NCBI GenBank assembly: GCA_035511075.1
Contig: DATKFW010000064.1
Span: 36,147-100,146, forward strand
Reading direction: 5' to 3'
DNA: 64,000 nt
Origin: DATAUD01 sp035511075
Lineage (GTDB): Bacteria; Verrucomicrobiota; Verrucomicrobiia; Limisphaerales; Palsa-1400
In this document: piece after piece, positions 41,835 to 51,855 of the stretch
Layout: each line of letters starts with the position of its first letter
How positions within the stretch are numbered: the stretch's first letter is position 1
Made by a program: the position numbers and the translations under genes
Notes under the pieces: generated by a model
Told to the model about the DNA's origin: nothing
Database searches by the model: none
The model's input: only the letters and a program-made list of their open reading frames with translations

Positions 41835-42362
41835 ATGAAACGGCTTCTTTTCATCGGCTTGATCGCGGTGGCGGCATGGGCGGCCTGCAATAAAAATCCG
41901 ACCCCGCCGCCGCCACAAACCGCCCTTACTGGGGCGCCGGGCCTGCCCACCCAGGCGCAACCAAAGCTCCAGACGATTCGTCTTTGGCTCGGCTCGGCCG
42001 AATTATCCACGGAAATGGCCCTGACGGATGAACAGGTCACCACCGGCATGATGTTCCGCACGAACATGGATGAAATGGCCGGCATGATATTCGTGTTTCC
42101 GCGTCCGCATCAAGTCGCCTTTTGGATGAAAAACTGCCCGCTGCCGCTGTCGTGCGCCTACATCACTCCCGACGGGACTATTGCGGAAATCCACGATCTT
42201 CAGGCGCAGGACACAAACGCAGTCGTGGCAGATTCCGACCAGATTCAATTCGTTTTGGAGGTCAACCAGGGCTGGTTCACCCGGCATAACGTCAAACCGG
42301 GGACCTCCGTGCGCACGGAAAGAGGAACGTTGCAGGAAACCTTTTTTCATCCAAACCAGTGA
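41835..42362 (+). CDS. DUF192 lipoprotein
   Basis: A 175-residue exported protein. The signal sequence is RLLFIGLIAVAAWAACNKNP; the Cys after AWAA suggests a lipoprotein, though the -3 residue is Trp, so the lipobox is weak. The DUF192 domain follows: LWLGSAELSTEMALTDEQVT, GMMFRTNMDEMAGMIFVFP, VAFWMKNCPLPLSCAYITPD and VLEVNQGWFTRHNVKPG. The M-x-F-x-x-x-x-x-x-x-G-M-x-F-x-F and F-W-M-K-N motifs are diagnostic. The function is unknown (a beta-barrel fold associated with archaeal and bacterial envelope). ATG at 41835 follows an alternative ATG at 41811. It overlaps the nadE start by 4 bp (GTGA). Confidence 0.85.
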   Translation: MKRLLFIGLIAVAAWAACNKNPTPPPPQTALTGAPGLPTQAQPKLQTIRLWLGSAELSTEMALTDEQVTTGMMFRTNMDEMAGMIFVFPRPHQVAFWMKNCPLPLSCAYITPDGTIAEIHDLQAQDTNAVVADSDQIQFVLEVNQGWFTRHNVKPGTSVRTERGTLQETFFHPNQ

Positions 42363-44004
42363 AAATCGTCCTCGCGCAAATCAACACCACTGTGGGTGAT
42401 CTGTCCGGGAATGCTCAAAAGATACTCGACTCCGCGCGGCGCGCCCAGTCTGAACGCGCCGATCTGGTGCTCTTTCCGGAGTTGACCACCACCGGCTACC
42501 CGCCGCGCGACTTGCTCCTCAAAAAGGATTTCATCACGCGAAACCTCGAACTGCTCGGCCGCCTTGCCGCCGCCAGCGGCCCCACCGCGATGCTTGTCGG
42601 CTTCGCCGGCCAAAACAAACATAACCCCGGCCGCGAAGTGACCAACGAGGTCGCCTTGCTCCAAAACGGCAGGGTCATCGCAACTAGGATCAAATCGCTC
42701 CTCCCCACCTACGACGTTTTCGACGAAGACCGTTACTTCGAGCCGGGTGCAGAGAACGACCCGGTCAAGATCGCCGGCCGTGTCTGTGGCCTGACGATTT
42801 GCGAGGATATTTGGAACGATCAGGATTTCTGGCCGCGCCGGCGTTATCGCGCCGATCCGGTGGCCCGCCTTGTCGCCGCGGGCGCCGATCACATCTTCAA
42901 TATTTCCGCTTCTCCGTGGAATGTCGGCAAGGAAAAGGTGCGCTTCGAGATGCTGGCCAGCCTGGCGCGCAAGTCCGGGCGTCCCATCGCCCTCTGCAAT
43001 TTGGTCGGCGGCAACGATGAATTGGTTTTCGACGGCGAGAGCCTTGTCTTCAACAGGGCAGGGGAGTTGATCGCCAAGGGCAAATCGTTTGAGGAGGATT
43101 TTATTACTGTTGACACTGAGACCGCCCATCCGATCGAGCCCCCGGCCGCCCCGGGTGAGGAATACGTCTATAAGGCGCTGGTGATGGGATTGCGCGATTA
43201 TTTCCACAAATGCGGGTTCAAGTCCGCCGTGCTCGGTTTGAGCGGCGGCATTGATTCGGCCGTGGTGGCGTGCCTCGCGGCTGCCGCCCTGGGCGCGGAG
43301 CACGTACATGGCGTCTCGTTGCCCTCGCAATTTTCATCCCAGGCCAGCGCCGACGACGCGCGGCTTCTGGCCCAGCGCCTCGGCATCGCTTACGATGTCA
43401 TTCCGATTCAACCCTGCTTTGAGTCGGTCCGCCACCAGTTAAAGGACGTTTTCGCAGGCCGGGCCGAGGACACCACGGAGGAAAATCTTCAGGCCCGGCT
43501 GCGCGGCGTCCTGCTGATGGGCTTGTCCAACAAATTCGGTTCCTTATTGTTGACCACTGGGAACAAGAGCGAATTGGCCGTCGGTTATTGCACCCTTTAC
43601 GGCGACATGTGCGGCGGCCTGGCCGTCATCAGCGACGTGCCCAAAACGATGGTTTATCGCCTGGCCAATTGGATCAATCGCGGCGGCGAATTGATTCCTC
43701 TCTCCTCCATCACCAAGCCGCCCTCCGCCGAATTGCGCCCGAACCAAACCGACCAGGACACCCTTCCTCCCTATGACGTGTTGGACGCCATCCTGGACCA
43801 ATACGTCGTGCAGGGCAGGTGCTTCCGCGAAATCCTCGACATGGGTTATTCCGAAGCCGTCGTGCGGCAGGTCATCCGATTGATCGACACCAACGAATAC
43901 AAACGGCGCCAGGCCGCTCCGGGCCTGAAAGTCACGACCAAGGCTTTCGGCGTCGGGCGCCGATTCCCAATCGCGCAGCGATACCGGGAAGCACCGGCGA
44001 AGTG

Positions 44005-44005
<1 letters not shown>
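42359..44005 (+). CDS. nadE: Glutamine-dependent NAD+ synthetase
   Basis: Amidates nicotinic acid adenine dinucleotide to NAD+ with glutamine as nitrogen donor. The 548 residues combine an N-terminal nitrilase-type glutaminase with triad Glu41 (LFPELTTTGYPPRDLL), Lys112 (RIKSLLPTYDVFDED) and Cys148 (GLTICEDIWND). The C-terminal synthetase has the PP-loop SGGIDS at 295-300. Other blocks are LPSQFSSQASADDARLLAQ, RLRGVLLMGLSNKFG and TTGNKSELAVGYCTLYGDM. GTG at 42359 overlaps the DUF192 stop. The next gene, hemL, starts at the overlap TGATG. The gene is full length and intact. Confidence 0.95.
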
Positions 44006-45288
<1,283 letters not shown>

Positions 45289-45373
45289 CGACTTCGACCG
45301 GGTTGTTATTTCTGCATGAAGCGGAAATGATTTCAAGTCAGTACGCCTCCAATTTGGTTGACTAATGGCTTCA

Positions 45374-45421
45374 TTCAGGCTTTAATCGCGGGACGTCGCG
45401 AGACATTCACTGAAGCCTGAA
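45374..45421. repeat. Nested inverted repeat upstream of the leucine-rich protein
   Basis: TTCAGGCTT (45374-45382) and AAGCCTGAA (45413-45421) form a perfect 9-bp outer stem. Inside, TCGCG and CGCGA flank a short loop (about 45385-45400). It lies in the 168-bp gap after hemL and 36 bp before the next start. It could be a terminator for hemL without a T-run, or a leader structure for the surface-protein gene. Confidence 0.5.
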
Positions 45422-45456
45422 CGGATCGCGCCGTTTTCGAGGAGGCCAAATTACGT

Positions 45457-48400
45457 ATGAAAACGAATCGGCTCTATCGGCTCTTTTTGGCGCTGTTTTT
45501 TCTGACCGCTGCCGCGGCGCACGCGCAATTCGATTTTGTCACCAACAATGACACGATCACCATTACCGGCTACACGGGGCCGGCCGGCGCGGTGACCATT
45601 CCGAGCACCCTTGGCGGCCTGCCCGTGACGGCAATCCAGGGCTCCGGCTTCGCGGACAAAGGGATCACGAGCGTCGCTATTCCAAATAGCGTGACAAATA
45701 TTCAGGTGCAGGTGTTCGCGTTCAATGACGCGTTGAAGTCGTTCACGGTGGACACCAACAACCCAGCGTATAGCAGCGCCGGCGGCGTGTTGTTCACCAA
45801 GAGCGGGACAACGCTTCTTGACTATCCGCAGGGGGGCAGCGGAATCTACGCGATTCCGAACGGGGTCATGACCATAGAGACCAACGCATTCTTCTTGTGC
45901 GTCGGCCTGACCGGCGTGACGTTTCCAGCGAGCGTCACCAGCCTCGACGACGGCGCGTTCGGGGATTGCGACGGGTTGACCAATTTGACGTTGGGCGCCG
46001 GCGTGAGTTACATCTCAACGTCGGCATTCGGCGGCTGCGACGAATTGACCACGATCAACGTGAACCCGGCCAATCCGAATTTCAGCTCCCTCAACGGCGT
46101 CGTCTTTACCAAGAGTCAAACGACCCTGATTCGATTTCCGCCCGGTTTCACAGGAGGTTACACGACTCCGGCCAGTGTGACGAACATCGCGGCCTACGCA
46201 TTCGAAGACTCCGTCCTCACTGATGTCACGATTTCCAGCAATGTCACCAGCATTGGGCTCGATTCGTTTCAAGGCTGCGGCAGCCTGACTAATGTGACAA
46301 TGTTGGGGGGAGTCGTGAGCATCGGCATCTTTGCCTTTGCCGACAGTTCCAAGTTGGCGACCGTTACCCTTCCTGCAACCGTCGCGGAAATCGCCTTCGG
46401 AGCATTTGCGTACGACGCCCTGAACGCGGTCTATTTCGAGGGTAACGAGCCCACGACGGATCCGTCGGCGTTCCTGGGCGAGAGCGCGACGGTTTATTTC
46501 TTGCCGGGGACTAGCGGGTGGGGCCCCACGCTTGATGGCCTTACTACGGTTCTGGAAGGCGCGCCGAGTCCAAATGGCGCGCTGGAGGTGACAATCCTGC
46601 CCCCGGGAGCCGTCGCTGGCGGAGCGCAATGGCAGGTGGACGGCGGGCTCCTTCAGCCAGCCGGGGCGACAGTCGTGGGCCTTTCGGTCGGACCGCACAC
46701 GGTGAGTTTCACGACGGTGACCGACTGGACGGCGCCGAGCAATGAGATGGTTTCCGTCAACGCCAATGTCACCAACGCGGCGTCGGGCACCTATACGCCC
46801 GAAGCTGCCCCGGCGTCGGACTTCACGTTTACGACCAACGCGGGGACCATCACCATCACGGGATACACGGGTCCGGGTGGCCCGGTGAACATTCCCTCAA
46901 CGATCAACAGCCTGCCTGTGACGGGCATCGGAAACCAGGCCTTCTCCGCCTCCAGCACCGTGACCAGCGTCACGATTCCCGACAGCGTAACGAACCTTGG
47001 GCAGTACGCGTTCAATTCATGCTCGGCATTGGCCGAGGTGACGATTTCAGAGAACGTCAGCAACATCCCGCCCGGGTTGTTTGAGGACTGCTTCAGCCTG
47101 AGCGAAGTGATGTTTCGCGGCGCCGTAACAAGCATCGGCGATGATGCATTCGCCTCGTGCCCTGATCTAACCAGCCTGGCGATTCCTGACACGGTGACAA
47201 ACTTGGGGGAATATGCGTTTTTCGGAGACGGCCTGACCAATGTGACGATCCCGGCCAGCCTGACCAGCATCGGTGAGGCTGCGTTTCTGTATTGCTACTC
47301 TCTGCCGGCGATCAACGTCGATCCGGCCAATCCGGCTTACGCGAGTGTGGGGGGAGTGTTGTTCAACAAGAGCCAGACACTGCTGGTGGAATACCCGGAT
47401 GGCAAAATTGGGACCTCCTATGCAATCTCCAACAGCGTCACGAGCATCGGCGACGCGGCGTTTCAGGACTGCCTTTTGAGCAGCATCTCCATTCCGGCCA
47501 GCGTGACGATTATCGGGAACTACACGTTCGAGGCTTGCCAGTCTTTGGCGGCTGTCACCATTCCGGGCAGCGTCACGACCATTGGAGAAGAGGCGTTCGC
47601 TCTCTGCAACGCCCTGACCGGCATTGTCCTTCCTGCCAGCGTCACCAACCTGGGCGACGTTCCGTTTGCAGACTGTAACAACATGACGGCGATCACGGTG
47701 GCGGCGGGAAATCCTGCCTTTAGCAGCGTCAATGGCGTTTTGTACAACAAAGCCGGAACCCTCCTTGTTGAATATCCGTGCGGCCTCAGCGGCAGCTTCA
47801 CCGTTGCTCAGGGCGTCCAGGACATAGGTTCGGAGGCCTTCGAGCAATGCCCGGTCACCAGCGTGACGATCCCGGCGAGCGTGACCAACATCGAGTTTTC
47901 TGCATTCTTCAATTGCCTTGATTTGGGTAGCGTGACCATTGCGGACGGGCTGACGGCCATCGGGACGGCAGCGTTTGACAGTTGTTATGCGCTGACCAAT
48001 GTTGTGCTGCCGGCGAGCTTGACGAGCATCGGGTCTTCCGCATTCGGATATTGCCCGCTGTATTCCATTGTCGTTCCGAGCGCGGTTCAAAGCGTGGGGG
48101 ATTATGCGTTTGCCTTCTGCGCCAACCTGACGGCGGCCTATTTCGAGGGAAATGCACCGCCCGACGACTCAACTGTGTTCGTCAGCGATGGCAACGCAAC
48201 GGTTTACTATTTGTCGGGCGCAACCGGCTGGGGCGCGACATTTGGGACCGCCCCGACGAAGGTGTTGCCGGCCATTGCCATCACGGCGCATCCGGCCAGC
48301 GGCAAAGTCCCGCTGCCAGTAAGCTTCACCGCGGCGGCCGTGGATAGCGAAACCGATCCGGTGGTGAATTGGAATTGGAGTTTTGGAGACGGGGCGACGA

Positions 48401-49200
48401 GCGCGGCGCAGGACCCGTCCCACACTTACGCGGCCTTTGGCCACTTCGCTGCGGCGGTGGTGGAAACGAACGGCGCGGGCCTCCCGGTCGCAGGCGCGGC
48501 CATAACGATCGCGGTGGTCGCGGTGCCGGTGTTTTCGGGGCTGGTCGAAAACGGCGGTTTTGAGACGGCGGATTTCACGGGATGGGATCTGTTCGGTGGA
48601 GACACTCCGGATAATTTTGTCACTAACACGGTTAATGGTGTTTTTCCGCATTCAGGGGATTACTTTGCGTTGTTGGGGTCGTTCGGGACCAACCTCAGCT
48701 ATCTTTCGCAAACGCTGGCGACGACCGCGGGCCAGCCATACGTGCTTTCGTTGTGGCTGAACAGCCCGGATGGCTTGAGCCCCAATCAATTTCTGGTGTC
48801 GTGGAATGGGACGACGCTATTTAACCAAACCAATCTTCCGGAGACCGGATGGACCAACCTCCAGTTTGTAGTGCCTGCGACGGGAACGAACACGGTGTTG
48901 GAGTTCGGATTCCGGGACGATCCGAGTTTTCTCGGGCTGGACGATGTCAGCGTATTTCCGGAGCAGCCGGGCGTCGCCGGCCTGAGCGTGTCGGGCGCAA
49001 ATCTTATACTCGATTGCATCCACGGCCAGTCCGGCAACGCCTATATTGTGCTGACCAGTACGAATCTGGCGCTGCCATTGAGCCGATGGACGCCGGCGGC
49101 AACCAACCTCTTGAGCGCCAGCGGGAACTTTTCCATCACTGTCACCAACACGGTCAGCGCGGAGATACCGCAAAGGTATTACGTTCTCCAAACGCAATGA
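45457..49200 (+). CDS. Large secreted BspA-type leucine-rich-repeat protein
   Basis: A 1247-residue exported protein. The signal peptide is YRLFLALFFLTAAAAHA. Two blocks of BspA-type (LRR_5) repeats start at about residue 25 and 453. Each opens with the same segment pattern (F-x-x-x-x-I-T-I-T-G-Y-T-G-P-x-G-x-V-x-I-P-S-T) and continues with units such as FASCPDLTSLAIPDTVTNLG and FEACQSLAAVTIPGSVTTIG. A PEGA-like module (VTILPPGAVAGGAQWQVDGG) separates the blocks. A PKD-like domain (WSFGDGATSAAQDPSHTYA) lies near 970. A carbohydrate-binding-like module (NGGFETADFTGWDLFGGDTP) follows, then a lineage C-terminal domain (SGNAYIVLTSTNLALPLSRW). It is surface-exposed or secreted, probably adhesive. 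No sorting signal is recognised. GGAGG is 14 bp upstream of the ATG. Confidence 0.85.
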   Translation: MKTNRLYRLFLALFFLTAAAAHAQFDFVTNNDTITITGYTGPAGAVTIPSTLGGLPVTAIQGSGFADKGITSVAIPNSVTNIQVQVFAFNDALKSFTVDTNNPAYSSAGGVLFTKSGTTLLDYPQGGSGIYAIPNGVMTIETNAFFLCVGLTGVTFPASVTSLDDGAFGDCDGLTNLTLGAGVSYISTSAFGGCDELTTINVNPANPNFSSLNGVVFTKSQTTLIRFPPGFTGGYTTPASVTNIAAYAFEDSVLTDVTISSNVTSIGLDSFQGCGSLTNVTMLGGVVSIGIFAFADSSKLATVTLPATVAEIAFGAFAYDALNAVYFEGNEPTTDPSAFLGESATVYFLPGTSGWGPTLDGLTTVLEGAPSPNGALEVTILPPGAVAGGAQWQVDGGLLQPAGATVVGLSVGPHTVSFTTVTDWTAPSNEMVSVNANVTNAASGTYTPEAAPASDFTFTTNAGTITITGYTGPGGPVNIPSTINSLPVTGIGNQAFSASSTVTSVTIPDSVTNLGQYAFNSCSALAEVTISENVSNIPPGLFEDCFSLSEVMFRGAVTSIGDDAFASCPDLTSLAIPDTVTNLGEYAFFGDGLTNVTIPASLTSIGEAAFLYCYSLPAINVDPANPAYASVGGVLFNKSQTLLVEYPDGKIGTSYAISNSVTSIGDAAFQDCLLSSISIPASVTIIGNYTFEACQSLAAVTIPGSVTTIGEEAFALCNALTGIVLPASVTNLGDVPFADCNNMTAITVAAGNPAFSSVNGVLYNKAGTLLVEYPCGLSGSFTVAQGVQDIGSEAFEQCPVTSVTIPASVTNIEFSAFFNCLDLGSVTIADGLTAIGTAAFDSCYALTNVVLPASLTSIGSSAFGYCPLYSIVVPSAVQSVGDYAFAFCANLTAAYFEGNAPPDDSTVFVSDGNATVYYLSGATGWGATFGTAPTKVLPAIAITAHPASGKVPLPVSFTAAAVDSETDPVVNWNWSFGDGATSAAQDPSHTYAAFGHFAAAVVETNGAGLPVAGAAITIAVVAVPVFSGLVENGGFETADFTGWDLFGGDTPDNFVTNTVNGVFPHSGDYFALLGSFGTNLSYLSQTLATTAGQPYVLSLWLNSPDGLSPNQFLVSWNGTTLFNQTNLPETGWTNLQFVVPATGTNTVLEFGFRDDPSFLGLDDVSVFPEQPGVAGLSVSGANLILDCIHGQSGNAYIVLTSTNLALPLSRWTPAATNLLSASGNFSITVTNTVSAEIPQRYYVLQTQ

Positions 49201-49386
49201 TCGGATTCCTTTGTTCCGTGCGCCGGCGGAATAAACCGGAGCCGCGCTCCTGTGATATCAAAAAAACAGTAAAAACATTGTAATCGCCCGCTCGCCCTGC
49301 ATTGTTACCCGCACGGAGACTAACGCGTTGCGGGTTCTCCGACGCGAGACGCCTCGCAAAAAATTGTAGGTAAGACGTTAATTCTT

Positions 49387-51792
49387 ATGAAATATACAAG
49401 TAAATGCAGTCTGTGGTGTTTTGTCGCGCTGGTCATGGGCGCCAGTACCCATCAAGTTTTCGCCCAAGGCACGGCCTTTACCTATCAGGGCCGGCTCAAC
49501 GCCAACGGTGCTAGTGCCGGCGGCCTTTATGATTTTCGCTTCCGACTCTCGACTGACAGTCAGGGCGATAACTATGTTGGCAGCGCGTTTCTCACCAACG
49601 CCATTCCCGTGACCAACGGCCTGTTCACCACGCAGATTGATTTTGGCGCGGGCATTTTCACCGGCTCCAATTACTGGTTGGAGGTGGATGTGCGCACGAA
49701 CAACCCCGGCAACACGCTCAGCTATACCGGGATGACGCCGCTGCAGCAGCTCACTCCCACGCCTTACGCCGTCTTTGCCAATACCGCGAGCAACGTTTTG
49801 GGAATAGTGTCGGCCGCGCAGATTGGCGGAACGGTTTTGAATTCTTCATTGCCGGCCAGTCCCACGTTTTCGGGCCTCGTAACGGCCTCCTCCTTTACGG
49901 GCAATGGCGCGAATGTGACCGATGTCAATGCGCAGTCGCTGAACGGATTGGCCGCGATCGATTTCTGGCAGTTGACTGGCAACAGCGGCACGACCCCGGG
50001 GGTCAATTTTGTGGGAACCTCGGACAATGAGCCGTTGGAACTTCATGTCAACGGCGAGCGTGCGTTGCGGCTGGAAGTCGGCGGGCCTTCGAGGCTGACG
50101 TCAACCACCACTCCTACCGGCGCGCCCAATGTGATTGGCGGGTCGCAACTCAATTATGTGGCCTTCGGTGCCGTCGGTTCCGTGATCGCCGGCGGCGGAG
50201 CAACCAATTTTGACGGACAACTATTCTCCAATTCCATCGGCTTGTATTCGGATTTTTCAGTCATTGGCGGCGGCCTTCTCAACTTCATTGAAACCAATTG
50301 CGCCGTATCTACCATCTCCGGCGGCCAGGTTAATTCCATCGAAACCAATTCCTACAATTCCACCATTGGCGGCGGCGCTTACAACGGCATCGGAGCGAAT
50401 TCCATCTATTCCACCATTGGCGGCGGCGCTTATAACGACATCGGAGCGGAATCCCCCGAGTCCACCATTAATGGCGGCTATAGCAACAGAATCGACACCA
50501 ATTCCGCCGCTTCAACCATTGCTGGCGGTGACGGCGACACCATCGCAAGCAGTTCCGACCATTCCACCATTGCAGGCGGCGAAGCCATTTTTATCGGAAG
50601 CAGTTCCGGCCATTCCACCGTCGCCGGCGGTTCGTTCAACGATATCGCTAACGGTTCCGACCATGCCACCATTGCAGGCGGCGATGAAAACAACATCGAA
50701 CCCTTTTCCGGCTTTTCCACCATTGCCGGCGGCCAGAGCAACAACGTCTCCTATGAATGGGCTACAGTTGCTGGCGGCGAGAACAACACCGCTGAGTACG
50801 AATGGGCGGCCATTGGAGGCGGCGACAACAACACCAATGCCGGCGATGCGGGGACGATTGCTGGCGGCCAAAACAACCTTTGCGGCCTTGCGTATCAGCC
50901 AACGGTCGGCGGAGGCTACGGGAATCAAGCGAACAATGGCTATGCCACGGTGCCGGGTGGGTACGGGAATATCGCGGGGGCTGAATTCAGTTTTGCCGCC
51001 GGACTGCGCGCTCATGCGCTTCATGAAGGCGCATTTGTTTGGGCGGATTCCCAGGTTGGGCCGTTTTCTTCCACCGCCAACGATGAATTCAGCATCGGCG
51101 CCACCGGAGGCGTTCGCATCCAATCCCCCAAAGGCGTTCACCTCAATGCAGCCGATGAGCCAATCATTGTCCGCGATTGGGATGTCTTTGCCGCCAACGC
51201 CCCGTCCGATAAAGCGGGCATTGGTCGATGGGGATTATTCATGGAACCCTCGATTTTAACCATCGGCATTCCGTCCAACGATGTTTCGCCCCGCTATTTC
51301 CAAATCGCCAAGTACAGCACCAACGGTGTTGCCTCCGGCCTGATGCAAGTGGATCAGAGCGGCAATGTCATCGCCAAAGGCAACATCACCGCCAACGGCG
51401 TGCTTATCACAAGCGACCGCAACGCAAAGGAAAATTTCACGGCCCTGGACGCCACGACAGTCCTGGCCAAGGTCGTCGCCATGCCGGTGACGCAATGGAA
51501 TTACAAGGAGGACGCGGCCAAAAAACACGTTGGCCCGATGGCGCAGGATTTTCACGCGGCATTTCAACTGGACGGCGCCGATGACAAACATATCTCCGTC
51601 ATTGACGAAGGCGGTGTGGCGCTGGCCGCCATCCAGGGCCTCAATCAGAAGCTGAACGAAAAGGACGCGCAGATTGAAGCCTTGACGGAAAAGGTCGTCG
51701 CTCTCAACGAACAAAGCGCGCAGATTCAGGACCTCAAGCAAAGCGTGGCCGAGTTAAGACATTTGGTTCAATCGCTGGCCGAAAGGAAATGA
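49387..51792 (+). CDS. YadA-like repeat protein with S74 intramolecular chaperone (trimeric surface or tail-fibre type)
   Basis: An 801-residue exported protein. The signal peptide is LWCFVALVMGASTHQVFAQ. An N-terminal beta domain (AFTYQGRLNANGASAGGLYD to GMTPLQQLTPTPYAVFANTA) is common in verrucomicrobial secreted proteins. From about residue 291 come YadA-head-like repeats (S-T-I-A-G-G-x-x-N-x-I): ten exact 17-residue units, then 15-16-residue units. The C terminus is a tail-fibre-type S74 chaperone domain with the self-cleaving dyad Ser676 and Lys681 in SDRNAKENF. A coiled coil follows (LNEKDAQIEALTEKVVALNE). S74 domains trimerise the upstream stalk and are then released (established). It likely forms a surface fibre. 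It follows the leucine-rich gene by 186 bp, on the same strand. Confidence 0.85.
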   Translation: MKYTSKCSLWCFVALVMGASTHQVFAQGTAFTYQGRLNANGASAGGLYDFRFRLSTDSQGDNYVGSAFLTNAIPVTNGLFTTQIDFGAGIFTGSNYWLEVDVRTNNPGNTLSYTGMTPLQQLTPTPYAVFANTASNVLGIVSAAQIGGTVLNSSLPASPTFSGLVTASSFTGNGANVTDVNAQSLNGLAAIDFWQLTGNSGTTPGVNFVGTSDNEPLELHVNGERALRLEVGGPSRLTSTTTPTGAPNVIGGSQLNYVAFGAVGSVIAGGGATNFDGQLFSNSIGLYSDFSVIGGGLLNFIETNCAVSTISGGQVNSIETNSYNSTIGGGAYNGIGANSIYSTIGGGAYNDIGAESPESTINGGYSNRIDTNSAASTIAGGDGDTIASSSDHSTIAGGEAIFIGSSSGHSTVAGGSFNDIANGSDHATIAGGDENNIEPFSGFSTIAGGQSNNVSYEWATVAGGENNTAEYEWAAIGGGDNNTNAGDAGTIAGGQNNLCGLAYQPTVGGGYGNQANNGYATVPGGYGNIAGAEFSFAAGLRAHALHEGAFVWADSQVGPFSSTANDEFSIGATGGVRIQSPKGVHLNAADEPIIVRDWDVFAANAPSDKAGIGRWGLFMEPSILTIGIPSNDVSPRYFQIAKYSTNGVASGLMQVDQSGNVIAKGNITANGVLITSDRNAKENFTALDATTVLAKVVAMPVTQWNYKEDAAKKHVGPMAQDFHAAFQLDGADDKHISVIDEGGVALAAIQGLNQKLNEKDAQIEALTEKVVALNEQSAQIQDLKQSVAELRHLVQSLAERK
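50257..50766 (+). repeat. Ten tandem 51-bp coding repeats
   Basis: The unit starts are at 50257, 50308, 50359, 50410, 50461, 50512, 50563, 50614, 50665 and 50716, exactly 51 bp apart. Each begins with a variant of TCCACCATTG followed by GGCGGC or GCAGGC. From about 50761 on, units shorten to 45 and 48 bp. The array encodes the YadA-like stalk of the surface protein. Confidence 0.85.
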
Positions 51793-51855
51793 GGCTGCCA
51801 TGAAAAGGTCATCCGGTGACCGGCGCGGGCGGAGGCAAGTGCTGCCGGGAAAACT

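Noticed and set aside
46015..46698. Minus-strand open frames opposite the leucine-rich protein (also near 47167-48090)
   Set aside because: Products are Arg-rich antisense of a repetitive gene; no motif or ribosome-binding site.
49201..49386. Possible small RNA or terminator between the two surface-protein genes
   Set aside because: Only a weak GCGAG/CTCGC pair at 49344-49357 was found, not enough to call.
50210..51259. Plus-strand shifted frame and minus-strand frame over the YadA-like array
   Set aside because: Open only because the 51-bp repeat lacks stops in several frames.
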